From Coriobacteriales bacterium (GTDB lineage Bacteria; Actinomycetota; Coriobacteriia; Coriobacteriales; UBA8131), in NCBI GenBank assembly GCA_031264075.1, contig JAISEO010000098.1, positions 1 through 43,292 of the forward strand: a DNA stretch of 43,292 bases. The letters are read 5' to 3'. This document shows positions 1 through 7,729 of the stretch, one piece after another (within the stretch, counting starts at the first letter, position 1; each line of letters begins with the position of its first letter). Both the position numbers and the translations under genes were made by a program. The notes below the pieces were generated by a model, which was not told the origin of the DNA, ran no database searches, and worked only from the letters and a program-made list of their open reading frames with translations.

Positions 1-164
1 TAAGGAAGCGATGATTAATGCTTGTATACCAGATTTCGAGTCAGTTTGCCTCAGGTCTGTTTGTGCGCGTGATGCCACTACTTGCGGTAATGGCGTCATG
101 CGTACGGGCAGAGCTGAGACAAACTGGCCGAAAGATGGTGTGCAATGATTAATCATCGCTTCTA
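1..164 (+). repeat. Long imperfect palindrome / candidate hairpin RNA
   Basis: Positions 5-19 (GAAGCGATGATTAAT) are the exact reverse complement of 148-162. Inside them the arms keep pairing: 22-31 with 136-145, 34-38 with 129-133, 40-48 with 120-128, 50-54 with 114-118, 56-77 with 91-112 and 79-82 with 86-89, around a loop at 83-85. By hand I count about 70 pairs, of which 10 are G.U if the plus strand is the RNA. The minus-strand RNA would have only 2 G.U and about 10 A.C mismatches in the same places. TA flanks both ends (1-2 and 163-164). The right end coincides with the stop codon of the neighbouring minus-strand gene. It could be a MITE-like palindromic element, a structured RNA or an outsized terminator. 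The structure is clear; the function is unknown. Confidence 0.75.
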
Positions 165-1319
165 GCTCAACTTAATATGAAGCATCCGCTGGGATGGCTG
201 TCTGTCCGGGGTATTTTCCACGCCGCTGGCACCATAGTCATAGGTGTAGCTGATCTCAAAGCTCGTGGGCGGCTGTTGTGACACGAGCGCCCCGCTCCAT
301 TCCCGTGTTTCCTTCCGTATCTTCCTGATGCTGGCCTCGGGATCCACATAGGTCGTGTACTCCTCCTCGGTGAGCGTGGGATAGGCCAGCTCCGGTGCCA
401 CCGTTGCTCCGGCGGAGTTGAGCGTGGCGACAAAGGAGTTTCTGGTTGCCACCAGATCGGCAAAGCTCGAGATGGGAAAATCGAGGAGGTTCATGGAGCT
501 GGTAAAGTACAGCTCCACTGTTACGCCGGACTCATCCAGGCTCAGATAGATATTCTGGACCTGCGTGGCACCCACCTGGCTTGCCTGGTCGGGGGAGGCA
601 TAGCTGATGGTCACCACCTGCGCGATGGCGGAAGCTGTCTCGTCTGTTGCCGCGTCGGCGGGCTCGTCGGTGGGGTTCTCTGCTGGGGTATCCGCTGGAT
701 TGTCCGTTTCTGAAGTGGATGTATCGGTATCTGCAACCGTGTCGGTCTTGGTTATGGTGTAGCCTGAGCCCAACTGGGCCACCACCGACTCCGGTGTCTT
801 TCCAAACATCTGAGTCAGCTGAGGCATCGCTATGGTCTGCGTAGTGCCTCGGTCCTGGATTTCGTCCTCGTCCGTAAGGACGATGGTCGGCTGCGTAACG
901 GTGCCGGTGACCTGCGCAATGTTGACATAGTAGTAGAGCGCGGTGCCGGCAGTACCGAGCAGTATCACCAGGAGCAGCACGATGATGACGATGAGAACGC
1001 GCTTGATACGTTTTGCCCGGGCGAGCTTCTCCTCAGGGATAGGCGTAAAGTGCGCGGGAAGCGCTGGCTCGTTGGCATCTGTCTGCTCTGTTGTGGGTTC
1101 GAGGGAAGCCTCGTCCCGGGCGTTCTCACCCTGGGCGTTCTGGCTGTTGCTAGCCTGCTCACCGGCATCGGATGAGGAGGCGTCGGGGGCATCGGAAGCG
1201 GCAGAATCCGGCGCAGGAGCAGCAGCAAGCGGCGCAGTAGCAGCTTCCTGGGCTTCCCCCGCTTCGTTGGCGGGATCGCTGGCAGGACTGTCTTCGTAGT
1301 GCTGTTCGTCTTTGCTCAC
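162..1319 (-). CDS. Single-pass membrane protein of unknown function, last gene of the his operon
   Basis: A 385-residue protein that I do not recognise. Residues 1-90 are acidic and rich in Ala, Ser, Asp and Glu (disordered). Residues 106-132 form one clear transmembrane helix preceded by basic RAKRIKR, so the N-terminus should be cytoplasmic and the rest outside. A Thr/Asp/Pro-rich linker (about 193-230) splits the outer part. The remainder looks like a folded alpha/beta domain ending HIKLS. The GTG start overlaps the hisE stop in GTGA, so it is translationally coupled to hisE and probably co-transcribed with the his genes. Nothing in it resembles a histidine enzyme. It may be a lineage-specific surface or regulatory protein that shares the transcript. 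The coding call is sure; the function is unknown. Confidence 0.85.
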   Translation of the reverse strand: MSKDEQHYEDSPASDPANEAGEAQEAATAPLAAAPAPDSAASDAPDASSSDAGEQASNSQNAQGENARDEASLEPTTEQTDANEPALPAHFTPIPEEKLARAKRIKRVLIVIIVLLLVILLGTAGTALYYYVNIAQVTGTVTQPTIVLTDEDEIQDRGTTQTIAMPQLTQMFGKTPESVVAQLGSGYTITKTDTVADTDTSTSETDNPADTPAENPTDEPADAATDETASAIAQVVTISYASPDQASQVGATQVQNIYLSLDESGVTVELYFTSSMNLLDFPISSFADLVATRNSFVATLNSAGATVAPELAYPTLTEEEYTTYVDPEASIRKIRKETREWSGALVSQQPPTSFEISYTYDYGASGVENTPDRQPSQRMLHIKLS

Positions 1320-1705
1320 ACTTGTCTCCGTTGGTCCTGAGTCTCCGCTGGCAGGTCGGTTGCGCTGGCCCTGGGCTTACGATATGCCTGAGGCATACGA
1401 GCGTCAAGCTCTCCCGCTAACTCGTCTGCGCTGACACCCGTGCGCTCCAGCACAACCAGCAGGTGATAGAGGAGGTCGGCCGCTTCATACCGAATATGGT
1501 CATGGCTCTGGTCTTTGACCGCCATGACAAGCTCGGTACCCTCCTCGCCAATCTTCTTAAGCAGCTGATCCAGATTGCCCTTGAGCAGTTTGGCCGTGTA
1601 CGACGTGGCAGGATCGGCAGTGCTGCGCTCATGTATGACGCCGGTAAGCAGCTCAAGTGTGTGGCCAAGATTCCCCGGCTGTACATCGGGCGTTGCCTCA
1701 CCCAT
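1316..1705 (-). CDS. hisE: Phosphoribosyl-ATP pyrophosphatase HisE
   Basis: Hydrolyses phosphoribosyl-ATP to phosphoribosyl-AMP and pyrophosphate, the second step of histidine synthesis, in the cytoplasm. The 129-residue protein shows the family's all-alpha MazG-like core: KIGEEGTELVMAVKD supplies the metal-binding acidic helix and YEAADLLYHLLVVL the second acidic helix. The C-terminal 25 residues are a basic/polar tail beyond the usual domain. HisE is separate here rather than fused to HisI, which lies just upstream with a 114-bp gap. That gap has no other gene in it. The ATG at 1705 is the only good start; further upstream the frame lacks family-like sequence. The stop overlaps the next gene's GTG. 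Confidence 0.95.
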   Translation of the reverse strand: MGEATPDVQPGNLGHTLELLTGVIHERSTADPATSYTAKLLKGNLDQLLKKIGEEGTELVMAVKDQSHDHIRYEAADLLYHLLVVLERTGVSADELAGELDARMPQAYRKPRASATDLPAETQDQRRQV

Positions 1706-1819
1706 GAGCGTTCTCGCGTCTCCCTGTGTCCGCTGCGGAGCGCACGCCCGCGGGACTTCTGTTGCCTGCTCTCGCTTCTGTCGCTACTCGTTGCCGATAC
1801 CGCAAGGGCTTCCATTCTC

Positions 1820-2155
1820 CTACAGGGGCAGCGTTTGGTAAAAACAGCTGCGCCTACCCGTATGACACGCAAAACCGGGGCTGTCTACCTGTACGAGAAG
1901 ACAGTCCTGGTCGCAGTCATAGTATATCGCTTTAACGCTCTGGTAGTTGCCGCTTGTTGCTCCTTTGTTCCATAGCTCCCTGCGGCTTCTACTCCAAAAC
2001 CAGGTGGTGGCGGTGCTCCTCGTCAGCTCGAGTGCCTCAGGGTTCATCCACGCCAGCATGAGGACTTCTTTGCTGTCGTACTGCTGGACAATAGCGGGAA
2101 TAAGCCCCTGGTCGTTATAGACGAGGCTGTCTGGGGCGAAGTCTTCTGTGTGCAT
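1820..2155 (-). CDS. hisI: Phosphoribosyl-AMP cyclohydrolase HisI
   Basis: Opens the adenine ring of phosphoribosyl-AMP (third step of histidine synthesis) using zinc. In 111 residues it carries the complete family signature: LMLAWMN, then [16 protein letters not shown], the metal-binding [11 protein letters not shown], and the C-terminal [10 protein letters not shown] with its zinc-ligand cysteines. Length fits the stand-alone cyclohydrolase, without a HisE domain. An AAGGAA ribosome-binding site sits a few bases before the ATG at 2155. It follows hisF by 15 bp in the same operon. Confidence 0.96.
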   Translation of the reverse strand: MHTEDFAPDSLVYNDQGLIPAIVQQYDSKEVLMLAWMNPEALELTRSTATTWFWSRSRRELWNKGATSGNYQSVKAIYYDCDQDCLLVQVDSPGFACHTGRRSCFYQTLPL

Positions 2156-2170
2156 GGTGGTTCCTTCCGC

Positions 2171-2941
2171 TCATAGCTTCTCACGAACCGGGATGCCCTG
2201 CGTTGCGAGATAGGCCTTGACCTCCCGGATCCGGAACTCCCCGAAGTGAAACACGCTCGCCGCCAATACGGCATCTGCCTCTCCCTCGAGTATACCCTCG
2301 GCAAAGTGCTCCAGCGTGCCCACGCCGCCGCTCGCAATGACGGGGATGTCCACCTCACGAGCTACGGCGCGCGTGAGGGCAATATCAAAGCCGGCCTTTG
2401 AACCATCGCGGTCCATGGACGTGAGCAGTATCTCTCCGGCTCCCCTTCTGGCAGCCTCCGCTGCCCAGGCCACCGCGTCCAGGCTGGTCTCCTCGCGTCC
2501 GCCGCTCAGGTACACCTGCCAGCTGTCCACACCGGGCTTACGCTGCTTGGCATCGATTGCGCAGATGACCGCCTGGGTGCCAAACAGAGCCGCCATCGTC
2601 GTGAGCAGCTCCGGGCTGCGCACAGCCGCGGAGTTGACGGAGATCTTGTCGGCGCCTGCCGCTATCATCGCGCGTACGTCGGTGAGGGCCTTGAATCCGC
2701 CGCCAACGGTGTAGGGGATGTGAAGTTCTTCTGACGCTCTGGCTGCCATGGCAACCGTGGTTTTGCGGCCCTCATGCGTGGCGTTGATGTCGAGGAATAC
2801 CACCTCATCGGCACCCTCGGCGTCGTAGCTGGCCGCCAGCTCCACCGGGTCGCCCGCATCGCGGAGATTGACGAAGTTGACGCCCTTGACCACACGCCCA
2901 TCCTTGACGTCCAGGCAGGGTATGACACGTTTAGCGAGCAT
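2171..2941 (-). CDS. hisF: Imidazole glycerol phosphate synthase cyclase subunit HisF
   Basis: Uses ammonia channelled from HisH to convert PRFAR into imidazole glycerol phosphate and AICAR. The 256-residue (beta/alpha)8 barrel begins [20 protein letters not shown], with the catalytic Asp11. The second catalytic Asp is in VICAIDAK, and phosphate is held by VGGGFK and ASGGVG. The ATG at 2941 overlaps the end of hisA by 11 bp, so the two barrel enzymes are translationally coupled. Nothing unusual is seen. Confidence 0.98.
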   Translation of the reverse strand: MLAKRVIPCLDVKDGRVVKGVNFVNLRDAGDPVELAASYDAEGADEVVFLDINATHEGRKTTVAMAARASEELHIPYTVGGGFKALTDVRAMIAAGADKISVNSAAVRSPELLTTMAALFGTQAVICAIDAKQRKPGVDSWQVYLSGGREETSLDAVAWAAEAARRGAGEILLTSMDRDGSKAGFDIALTRAVAREVDIPVIASGGVGTLEHFAEGILEGEADAVLAASVFHFGEFRIREVKAYLATQGIPVREKL

Positions 2942-3683
2942 GGTCCTCCCCTTCTTCCTCTTCCGCCACTACCCGCAAGGCCTCCTCTACGGTAAAACTC
3001 TGCTCATAGAGCGCTCTTCCCACAATGATGCCCTCCACGACGGAGCTGCCGAGACGCGCGAGCGAGCGGATGTCGTCCAGCGTGGAGATGCCGCCCGAGG
3101 CCGTCACGGCAAAGCCGGCAAGGCCGGCAATGCGCCGGTAGGCCTCCGCGTCGATACCGGTCTGCATGCCGTCACGGCTGATGTCGGTATACACCAGGTG
3201 AGAAAAGCCCCGCTCCCCAAGCGAGCAGACGAGCTGCCGGGCACCGAGGCCCGAGCCCTCCTGCCAGCCCTCTACCGCGGCCTCGCCGTCTCGGGCGTCC
3301 ACTCCCGCGGCAATGAGGCTACCGTAGCGCGTAACGGCCTCGCTCGCAAGGGCGCGGTCACGCACGAGGGCGGTGCCCAGCACGATGCGGCTCACGCCGG
3401 CCTCGCTCAGGCACCTGATATGCTCGAGGGTGCGCACTCCCCCGCCCGCCTCTATGCTAAGGCCCGTGGCCTCCCTGATAGCGGCGATGGTGTCGAGCTG
3501 GCAGGGCACACCGCTGCGCGCGCCCTCCAGGTCCACGACATGCACCCAGGTCGCTCCCGCGGCGGCAAACTCACGGGCCTGCTCCAGCGGGCTTACCCGA
3601 TACACCGTAACCGCTTCGTAGTTGCCGCGCTTAAGACGCACGACCCTGTTATCGAGGATGTCTATGGCGGGAAGAAGCTTCAT
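2931..3683 (-). CDS. hisA: ProFAR isomerase HisA
   Basis: Isomerises ProFAR to PRFAR by an Amadori rearrangement. It is a 250-residue (beta/alpha)8 barrel starting [20 protein letters not shown] with catalytic Asp8. The second acidic residue lies in [10 protein letters not shown], and the phosphate-binding loops are EAGGGVR and TASGGIS. Although TrpF can share this barrel in some Actinobacteria (PriA), I cannot tell from the sequence whether this enzyme is bifunctional. The start is supported by AAGGAAG about 8 bases upstream. It lies between hisH (13 bp gap) and hisF (11 bp overlap). Confidence 0.95.
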   Translation of the reverse strand: MKLLPAIDILDNRVVRLKRGNYEAVTVYRVSPLEQAREFAAAGATWVHVVDLEGARSGVPCQLDTIAAIREATGLSIEAGGGVRTLEHIRCLSEAGVSRIVLGTALVRDRALASEAVTRYGSLIAAGVDARDGEAAVEGWQEGSGLGARQLVCSLGERGFSHLVYTDISRDGMQTGIDAEAYRRIAGLAGFAVTASGGISTLDDIRSLARLGSSVVEGIIVGRALYEQSFTVEEALRVVAEEEEGEDHAR

Positions 3684-3696
3684 CCTGGCACTTCCT

Positions 3697-4434
3697 TCAG
3701 TCGTGTCCGGTCTGTGCGAGCCGCACGAAGTTCTTCATGACGGCGAGGCCCGCATCAGACGACTTCTCCGGGTGGAACTGTACCCCATAGGCCCTGCCTT
3801 TGCAGACCGCGGCCGGCATGACACGCGCATGGGTAACGGTGGCCACGACGTCTCTGGGCTCAGCAGGCTCGCAGCCGTAGGAATGGGTGAAGTAGAAGTG
3901 CGAGCCGCCGGCTACGCCGTCAAACAGAGGGCTCGTGCCTTGGCGCACCTCGCCTGTGTGGACGTGCGAATACGCGGTCTGCGCTGGAGGGGCTGTGCCG
4001 GTGCTGTCCCGCACGTCCGCGACATAGCTCACCTGGTTCCACCCCACATGCGGAACCTTATAGCCTGCGCCCCTGCTGTCGGTACTCGCGATGCGCGTAC
4101 AGCGGCCGGAGAGGATGCCCAGGCCCTCGGCCCAGCTGCCCTCCGGCATACCCTCGTTGCCGTATTCAAACAGCAGCTGCATGCCCAAACAGATGCCGAG
4201 GAAGGGCACGCCCGCGTCCAGGCGCTCTGAGAGTGCCTGCATCTGACCGGTTGCGAGCATGACTTCTGAGGCATCGGCAAAGGAGCCTACTCCCGGCAGC
4301 ACCAGAGCGTCGGCGCTGCGGATAGCTGCCGCGTCCGCGCTGATGAGCGCATGCGCGCCGGCAAGCTCCAGGCCCTTCTGGACGCTTCGCAGGTTGCCCT
4401 TGCTGTAATCGACGACGACGCAGGTCAAGGGCAT
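3697..4434 (-). CDS. hisH: Imidazole glycerol phosphate synthase glutaminase subunit HisH
   Basis: Hydrolyses glutamine and passes ammonia to HisF. The class I amidotransferase triad is visible: Cys82 in GICLGMQLLFE, and His221 and Glu223 in VQFHPEKS. At 245 residues it is longer than the usual 200 or so. The extra length is mostly an insertion of about 28 residues (about 137-165, VADVRDSTGTAPPAQ and following) between PHVGWNQVS and the SPLFDGV segment, on the outside of the fold. The ATG shares one base with the hisB stop (TGATG) and has an AAGGAAG ribosome-binding site. The active site is intact, so function is expected to be normal. Confidence 0.96.
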   Translation of the reverse strand: MPLTCVVVDYSKGNLRSVQKGLELAGAHALISADAAAIRSADALVLPGVGSFADASEVMLATGQMQALSERLDAGVPFLGICLGMQLLFEYGNEGMPEGSWAEGLGILSGRCTRIASTDSRGAGYKVPHVGWNQVSYVADVRDSTGTAPPAQTAYSHVHTGEVRQGTSPLFDGVAGGSHFYFTHSYGCEPAEPRDVVATVTHARVMPAAVCKGRAYGVQFHPEKSSDAGLAVMKNFVRLAQTGHD

Positions 4435-5033
4435 CAGAGGCTTCCTTTTGTCGAGGGCACGCTCTGGCCTCTCCGCGGGTCGAGGGCCACCGCCTGGGCC
4501 AGGGCGCGTGCCACGGCCTTGGCGGCCGCTTCTATGATGTGGTGGGCGTTCTCGCCTGCAAGCTCGCGCACGTGAAGCGTCAGGGCCGCGTTGGACGCCA
4601 GGGCAATGAGAAACTCCTTCATGAGCGAGCTGTCAAAACTGCCGATGAACTCAATGGGAAGCTCAACGCTCCAGTGCAGCTGTCCCCTGCCTGAGAGGTC
4701 TACCGCCGCCAGGACGAGGGCCTCGTCCATGGGCACCAGGGCCTCGCCAAAACGGGTGATGCCGCGCTTGCTGCCCAGCGCTTCGGCAAGGGCCGTGCCG
4801 AGCACTATGCCCACGTCCTCCACCGTGTGATGGGCATCGACCTCCAGATCGCCGATGGCCCTGATGGTGAGGTCAAAGAGGCCGTGGCGGCCCATGGCAT
4901 TGAGCATGTGGTCAAAGAAGGGTATGCCCGTGCTGATGTCGCAGCTTCCGCTGCCGTCCAGATTGAGCGCCAGCGTAATATCGGTCTCGGTGGTGCGCCT
5001 TTCAACGGTGGCGGAGCGGCTGGTCGTATCCAT
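4434..5033 (-). CDS. hisB: Imidazoleglycerol-phosphate dehydratase HisB
   Basis: Dehydrates imidazole glycerol phosphate to imidazole acetol phosphate. At 199 residues it is the monofunctional form, without a histidinol-phosphatase domain. The diagnostic metal-binding histidine motifs are both present (HHTVEDVGI and ENAHHIIEA), along with the FFDHMLNAMGRHG segment. AGGAGAAC precedes the ATG at 5033. Since no HisN or PHP-type histidinol phosphatase is seen in this window, that step must be encoded elsewhere. Confidence 0.97.
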   Translation of the reverse strand: MDTTSRSATVERRTTETDITLALNLDGSGSCDISTGIPFFDHMLNAMGRHGLFDLTIRAIGDLEVDAHHTVEDVGIVLGTALAEALGSKRGITRFGEALVPMDEALVLAAVDLSGRGQLHWSVELPIEFIGSFDSSLMKEFLIALASNAALTLHVRELAGENAHHIIEAAAKAVARALAQAVALDPRRGQSVPSTKGSL

Positions 5034-5078
5034 GGGCTTGTTCTCCTTTGTCTGGGCTCAGGGCGATGCGCCGGGTAC

Positions 5079-6224
5079 TCATGCAGGAGTATCCAGAGCT
5101 GCGGAAGGCGGGGCGGTGGCCTGGTCTTTGCTGAGGATGGTAGCGAGGGCCTCGAGGAAAGCGTCGTTTTCCTGCGGCGTGCCCATGCTCACCCTCAGGC
5201 AGCTGGCGAGGCCCGGCATGAGGCTGAGATCCCGCACGAGTATGCCGTAGCCGTCGTAGAGTCTTTGCCAGACCTCGTGGGCAGCCGGCACGCGAAACAG
5301 CAGGAAATTCGCCTCACTCGGTGCCACGAAGAGACCCAGACCGAGCTGCCCGAGGGCCTTCGCGACGCGCTCCCGCTCGGAGTTGCTGTGGGCAATGGCG
5401 GCGAGCGTCTCGGCTTCTTCCTCCAGGGCCGCGAGGGCCGCGAGGGCCGCGAGCGTGTCTACAGAATAGGGCTGGCGAACCTTCCGGAGCTCTCCTGCTA
5501 TCTCCTCGCTCGCCACGAGATACCCGATGCGCAGGCCGGCCAGACCATAGGCCTTGGAGAAGGTGCGCAGCAGGGCCAGATTGGCGTTGTTCCTGAGAAG
5601 CGGCGTGGCATCGTAGCTGGGATGGGCAAACTCGACATAGGCCTGATCGATGAGCACGACCGCGTCGGTGGCATCCAAAAGCTCCTGTATAAAACTCAGC
5701 GTGAGGCAGTCGCCCGTGGGATTGTTGGGCGAGGTAAGCACGACGAGGTCCGGATTGCTGGCGCTGAGCTGCTGCAGGATGGCCTCCTCATGCACCCGGA
5801 AGTCAAGGAGCCCCTCGGGGCTGATGCCGCTTGCGCGGGGCACCTCAAGCAGCGCCGTACGCGTAAGAACGGCGTTGGTGTGGTAGGCCGAGAAGGTCGG
5901 CGGTGCGGTGAGCACGGTGCGCCCGGCGCCGCCGTAGGCCAAACAGAGGTTAAAGAGCAGCTCATCGCCGCCGTTCCCGAGTACCACACAGGCGCGGGGC
6001 ACATCGAGCCTGTGGGCCAGTGCAGTACACAGCTCAAGACCCAGGGGGTCTGGGTAGCGGTACAGCGGCTCTGAGTCCAGCGCGTTTTTGAGGGCCAGCT
6101 TTGCCGCCGCCGGCATACCATACGGGTTCTCATTGGCATTAAGACCGATGCGCGCGGACAGATACCGGGGATCATAGGGCTCGAGATCCCGGAGGTGTTC
6201 TGCTGCTGCGCGTACGGTGTGCAT
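5079..6224 (-). CDS. hisC: Histidinol-phosphate aminotransferase HisC
   Basis: PLP-dependent transfer of an amino group from glutamate to imidazole acetol phosphate. It is a fold-type I aminotransferase of 381 residues with LNANENPYG near the start, LTSPNNPTGD, and the PLP lysine at about 224 in RTFSKAYGLAGLRIGY. A run of Ala-Ala-Leu repeats (about 265-280) extends one helix. The ATG at 6224 has GAGGAG upstream. A second copy of this ribosome-binding site, start codon and first eight codons occurs about 150 bp further upstream, next to an interspersed repeat. The enzyme itself is intact. Confidence 0.96.
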   Translation of the reverse strand: MHTVRAAAEHLRDLEPYDPRYLSARIGLNANENPYGMPAAAKLALKNALDSEPLYRYPDPLGLELCTALAHRLDVPRACVVLGNGGDELLFNLCLAYGGAGRTVLTAPPTFSAYHTNAVLTRTALLEVPRASGISPEGLLDFRVHEEAILQQLSASNPDLVVLTSPNNPTGDCLTLSFIQELLDATDAVVLIDQAYVEFAHPSYDATPLLRNNANLALLRTFSKAYGLAGLRIGYLVASEEIAGELRKVRQPYSVDTLAALAALAALEEEAETLAAIAHSNSERERVAKALGQLGLGLFVAPSEANFLLFRVPAAHEVWQRLYDGYGILVRDLSLMPGLASCLRVSMGTPQENDAFLEALATILSKDQATAPPSAALDTPA

Positions 6225-6242
6225 GTGTATTGTGCTCCTCGC
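6193..6242 (-). repeat. Downstream copy of duplicated hisC start region
   Basis: This 50-bp stretch holds the ribosome-binding site, ATG and first codons of hisC. It matches 6345-6394 at 44 of 50 positions, counted by hand. The two copies are 152 bp apart and flank a 102-bp insert containing an interspersed repeat. Confidence 0.85.
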
Positions 6243-6259
6243 TTCATTCCTCTATTACT

Positions 6260-6376
6260 TCAAACAGCAAGCGAGAGTGAAACAATCCGAAGGTTGAGAA
6301 AAGAACTGGATTGCCGCGTCGCTTCGCTCCTCGCAATGACAAAAAGGTGTTCTGCTGTTGCGCGTACGGTGTGCAT
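6260..6376 (-). pseudogene. Duplicated hisC start running into repeat (38-codon remnant)
   Basis: The upstream copy of the hisC start reads MHTVRATAEHL, nearly identical to the real HisC N-terminus MHTVRAAAEHL. It then runs into FVIARSEATRQSS, the translation of the interspersed repeat, and stops after 38 codons. It keeps a GAGGAG ribosome-binding site, so it could be translated as a short peptide ahead of hisC. Most simply it is a by-product of the duplication. Confidence 0.6.
6308..6340 (-). repeat. Interspersed repeat of the GTCATTGCGAGGAGCGAAGC type
   Basis: Read on the minus strand this is GTCATTGCGAGGAGCGAAGC followed by GACGCGGCAATCC. The motif recurs in intergenic regions of many unrelated bacterial genomes and is often mis-translated as VIARSEATKQS-like peptides. 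Here it is in the hisD-hisC gap. No transposase is nearby. Recognition is from memory of the motif; a genome-wide search would show the copy number. Confidence 0.75.
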
Positions 6377-6394
6377 GCTGCTCGTGCTCCTCGC
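6345..6394 (-). repeat. Upstream copy of duplicated hisC start region
   Basis: Partner of 6193-6242 (44 of 50 identical). It lies just downstream of the hisD stop and includes a full ribosome-binding site plus ATG. Confidence 0.85.
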
Positions 6395-6398
6395 GTGG

Positions 6399-7697
6399 TT
6401 ACTCGTCCTCGAAGAGCTCAAAGCGGGCGCGCACCGACTTTCCGTGTGCCCAGAGACCTTCTGCCGCCGCAAGGGTGAGGATGGTTTGCTCGTCCTTTTT
6501 GAGCGCCGAGAACGAATAGGACACGACGTTGGAAAACTTGATGAAGTCGTCCACGCTGAGTGGGCTGGAGAAGCGCGCGGTACCGCTCGTGGGCAGCGTG
6601 TGATTGGGGCCGGCAACGTAGTCGCCCACCGTGGTGGGGCTCCAGGTTCCGATAAAGATGGCGCCGGCGTTGTCAATGAGGCCAAGCAGGTCCAGGGCGT
6701 CTGAGCACTGTATCTCCAGATGCTCCGGGGCAATGGCATTAACGGCTCCGACGGCGGTGGAAAGATCGGGTGCCACAAAGATGATGCCGTTGTTTTCGAG
6801 TGCCGCGAGCGTCGTTTCCGCACGAGGCGAGTCCTCGACAAAGGCGGCAATCTCGTCAGACACCTCCTCAACAAGATCCGGATCGGTGGTGACGAGATAA
6901 CAGGCCGCAGACGGGTCGTGCTCCGCCTGCGCCATGAGATCGAGAGCAAGCAGGGCGGGCTCCGCGCTGTCATCGGCAAGGATGGCCAGCTCCGAGGGCC
7001 CGGCGAGCAGATCGATGCCCACATCCCCACTCACCGCGCGCTTGGCCGCTGCCACATAGGCATTGCCCGGGCCGACTATCTTGTCTACCGCTGCGATGCT
7101 CTCTGTGCCATAGGCCAGCGCCGCAATGGCCTGCGCACCGCCCACGGCGTATACCTCGGTGACACCCGCAATCTGAGCGGCCGTGAGGAGGAGGGGGTCT
7201 ACCTGGCCTTTGGAATCCGGCGGCGTTACCATGACAATGCGGCGCACCCCGGCTACGCGGGCCGGCAGGGCACACATCAGAACCGTGGAAGGATAGAGCG
7301 CCCTCCCGCCGGGAACATAGATGCCCACGCTGTCCAGGGGGCTGACCTTGGTGCCGATAAGTGCCCCGTCGTCGCGGGCGTAGAGCAGGCCGTCGCGCCG
7401 CTGCCGCTCGTGGAAGTCGAAGATACTCTGGCCGGACTCATGGAGGGCCTTGACGACATCTTGATTGGCCCGCTTCTGAGCGGTCTGCATCTCCTGCTCG
7501 GACACGGCGAGTTCTTTGAGCGCAGCGCCGTCAAACTCCTGCGTGTAATCAAACAGGGCCTGGTCGCCCCGCTCGCGTACGGTTTGGATGATCTCGCTTA
7601 CCGCTGAGACGATCTGTGGCTCAAAGACCACCCCGCGCCTGATGAGGTCTGCGGCGGGCTTCTCGCCCTGTTCCAGTGTTACTACTCGCATGCTCAC
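6399..7697 (-). CDS. hisD: Histidinol dehydrogenase HisD
   Basis: Oxidises histidinol to histidine in two NAD-dependent steps using zinc. The 432 residues show the family landmarks: IYVPGGRALYPSTVLM, VGPGNAYVAAAKR, DLLAGPSELAILAD, AEHDPSAACYLVT, and the catalytic Glu/His pair in AIAPEHLEI. The first possible start is GTG at 7697; the ATG two codons later (7691) is equally likely and would give 430 residues. The gene is 32 bp downstream of hisG. Between its end and hisC lies the 174-bp gap with the repeat insertion, so hisC and later genes may be expressed differently from hisZGD. Confidence 0.97.
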   Translation of the reverse strand: MSMRVVTLEQGEKPAADLIRRGVVFEPQIVSAVSEIIQTVRERGDQALFDYTQEFDGAALKELAVSEQEMQTAQKRANQDVVKALHESGQSIFDFHERQRRDGLLYARDDGALIGTKVSPLDSVGIYVPGGRALYPSTVLMCALPARVAGVRRIVMVTPPDSKGQVDPLLLTAAQIAGVTEVYAVGGAQAIAALAYGTESIAAVDKIVGPGNAYVAAAKRAVSGDVGIDLLAGPSELAILADDSAEPALLALDLMAQAEHDPSAACYLVTTDPDLVEEVSDEIAAFVEDSPRAETTLAALENNGIIFVAPDLSTAVGAVNAIAPEHLEIQCSDALDLLGLIDNAGAIFIGTWSPTTVGDYVAGPNHTLPTSGTARFSSPLSVDDFIKFSNVVSYSFSALKKDEQTILTLAAAEGLWAHGKSVRARFELFEDE

Positions 7698-7729
7698 TTC
7701 TTTCTTTTTGGAGGGAGTGCCATTGTAAC

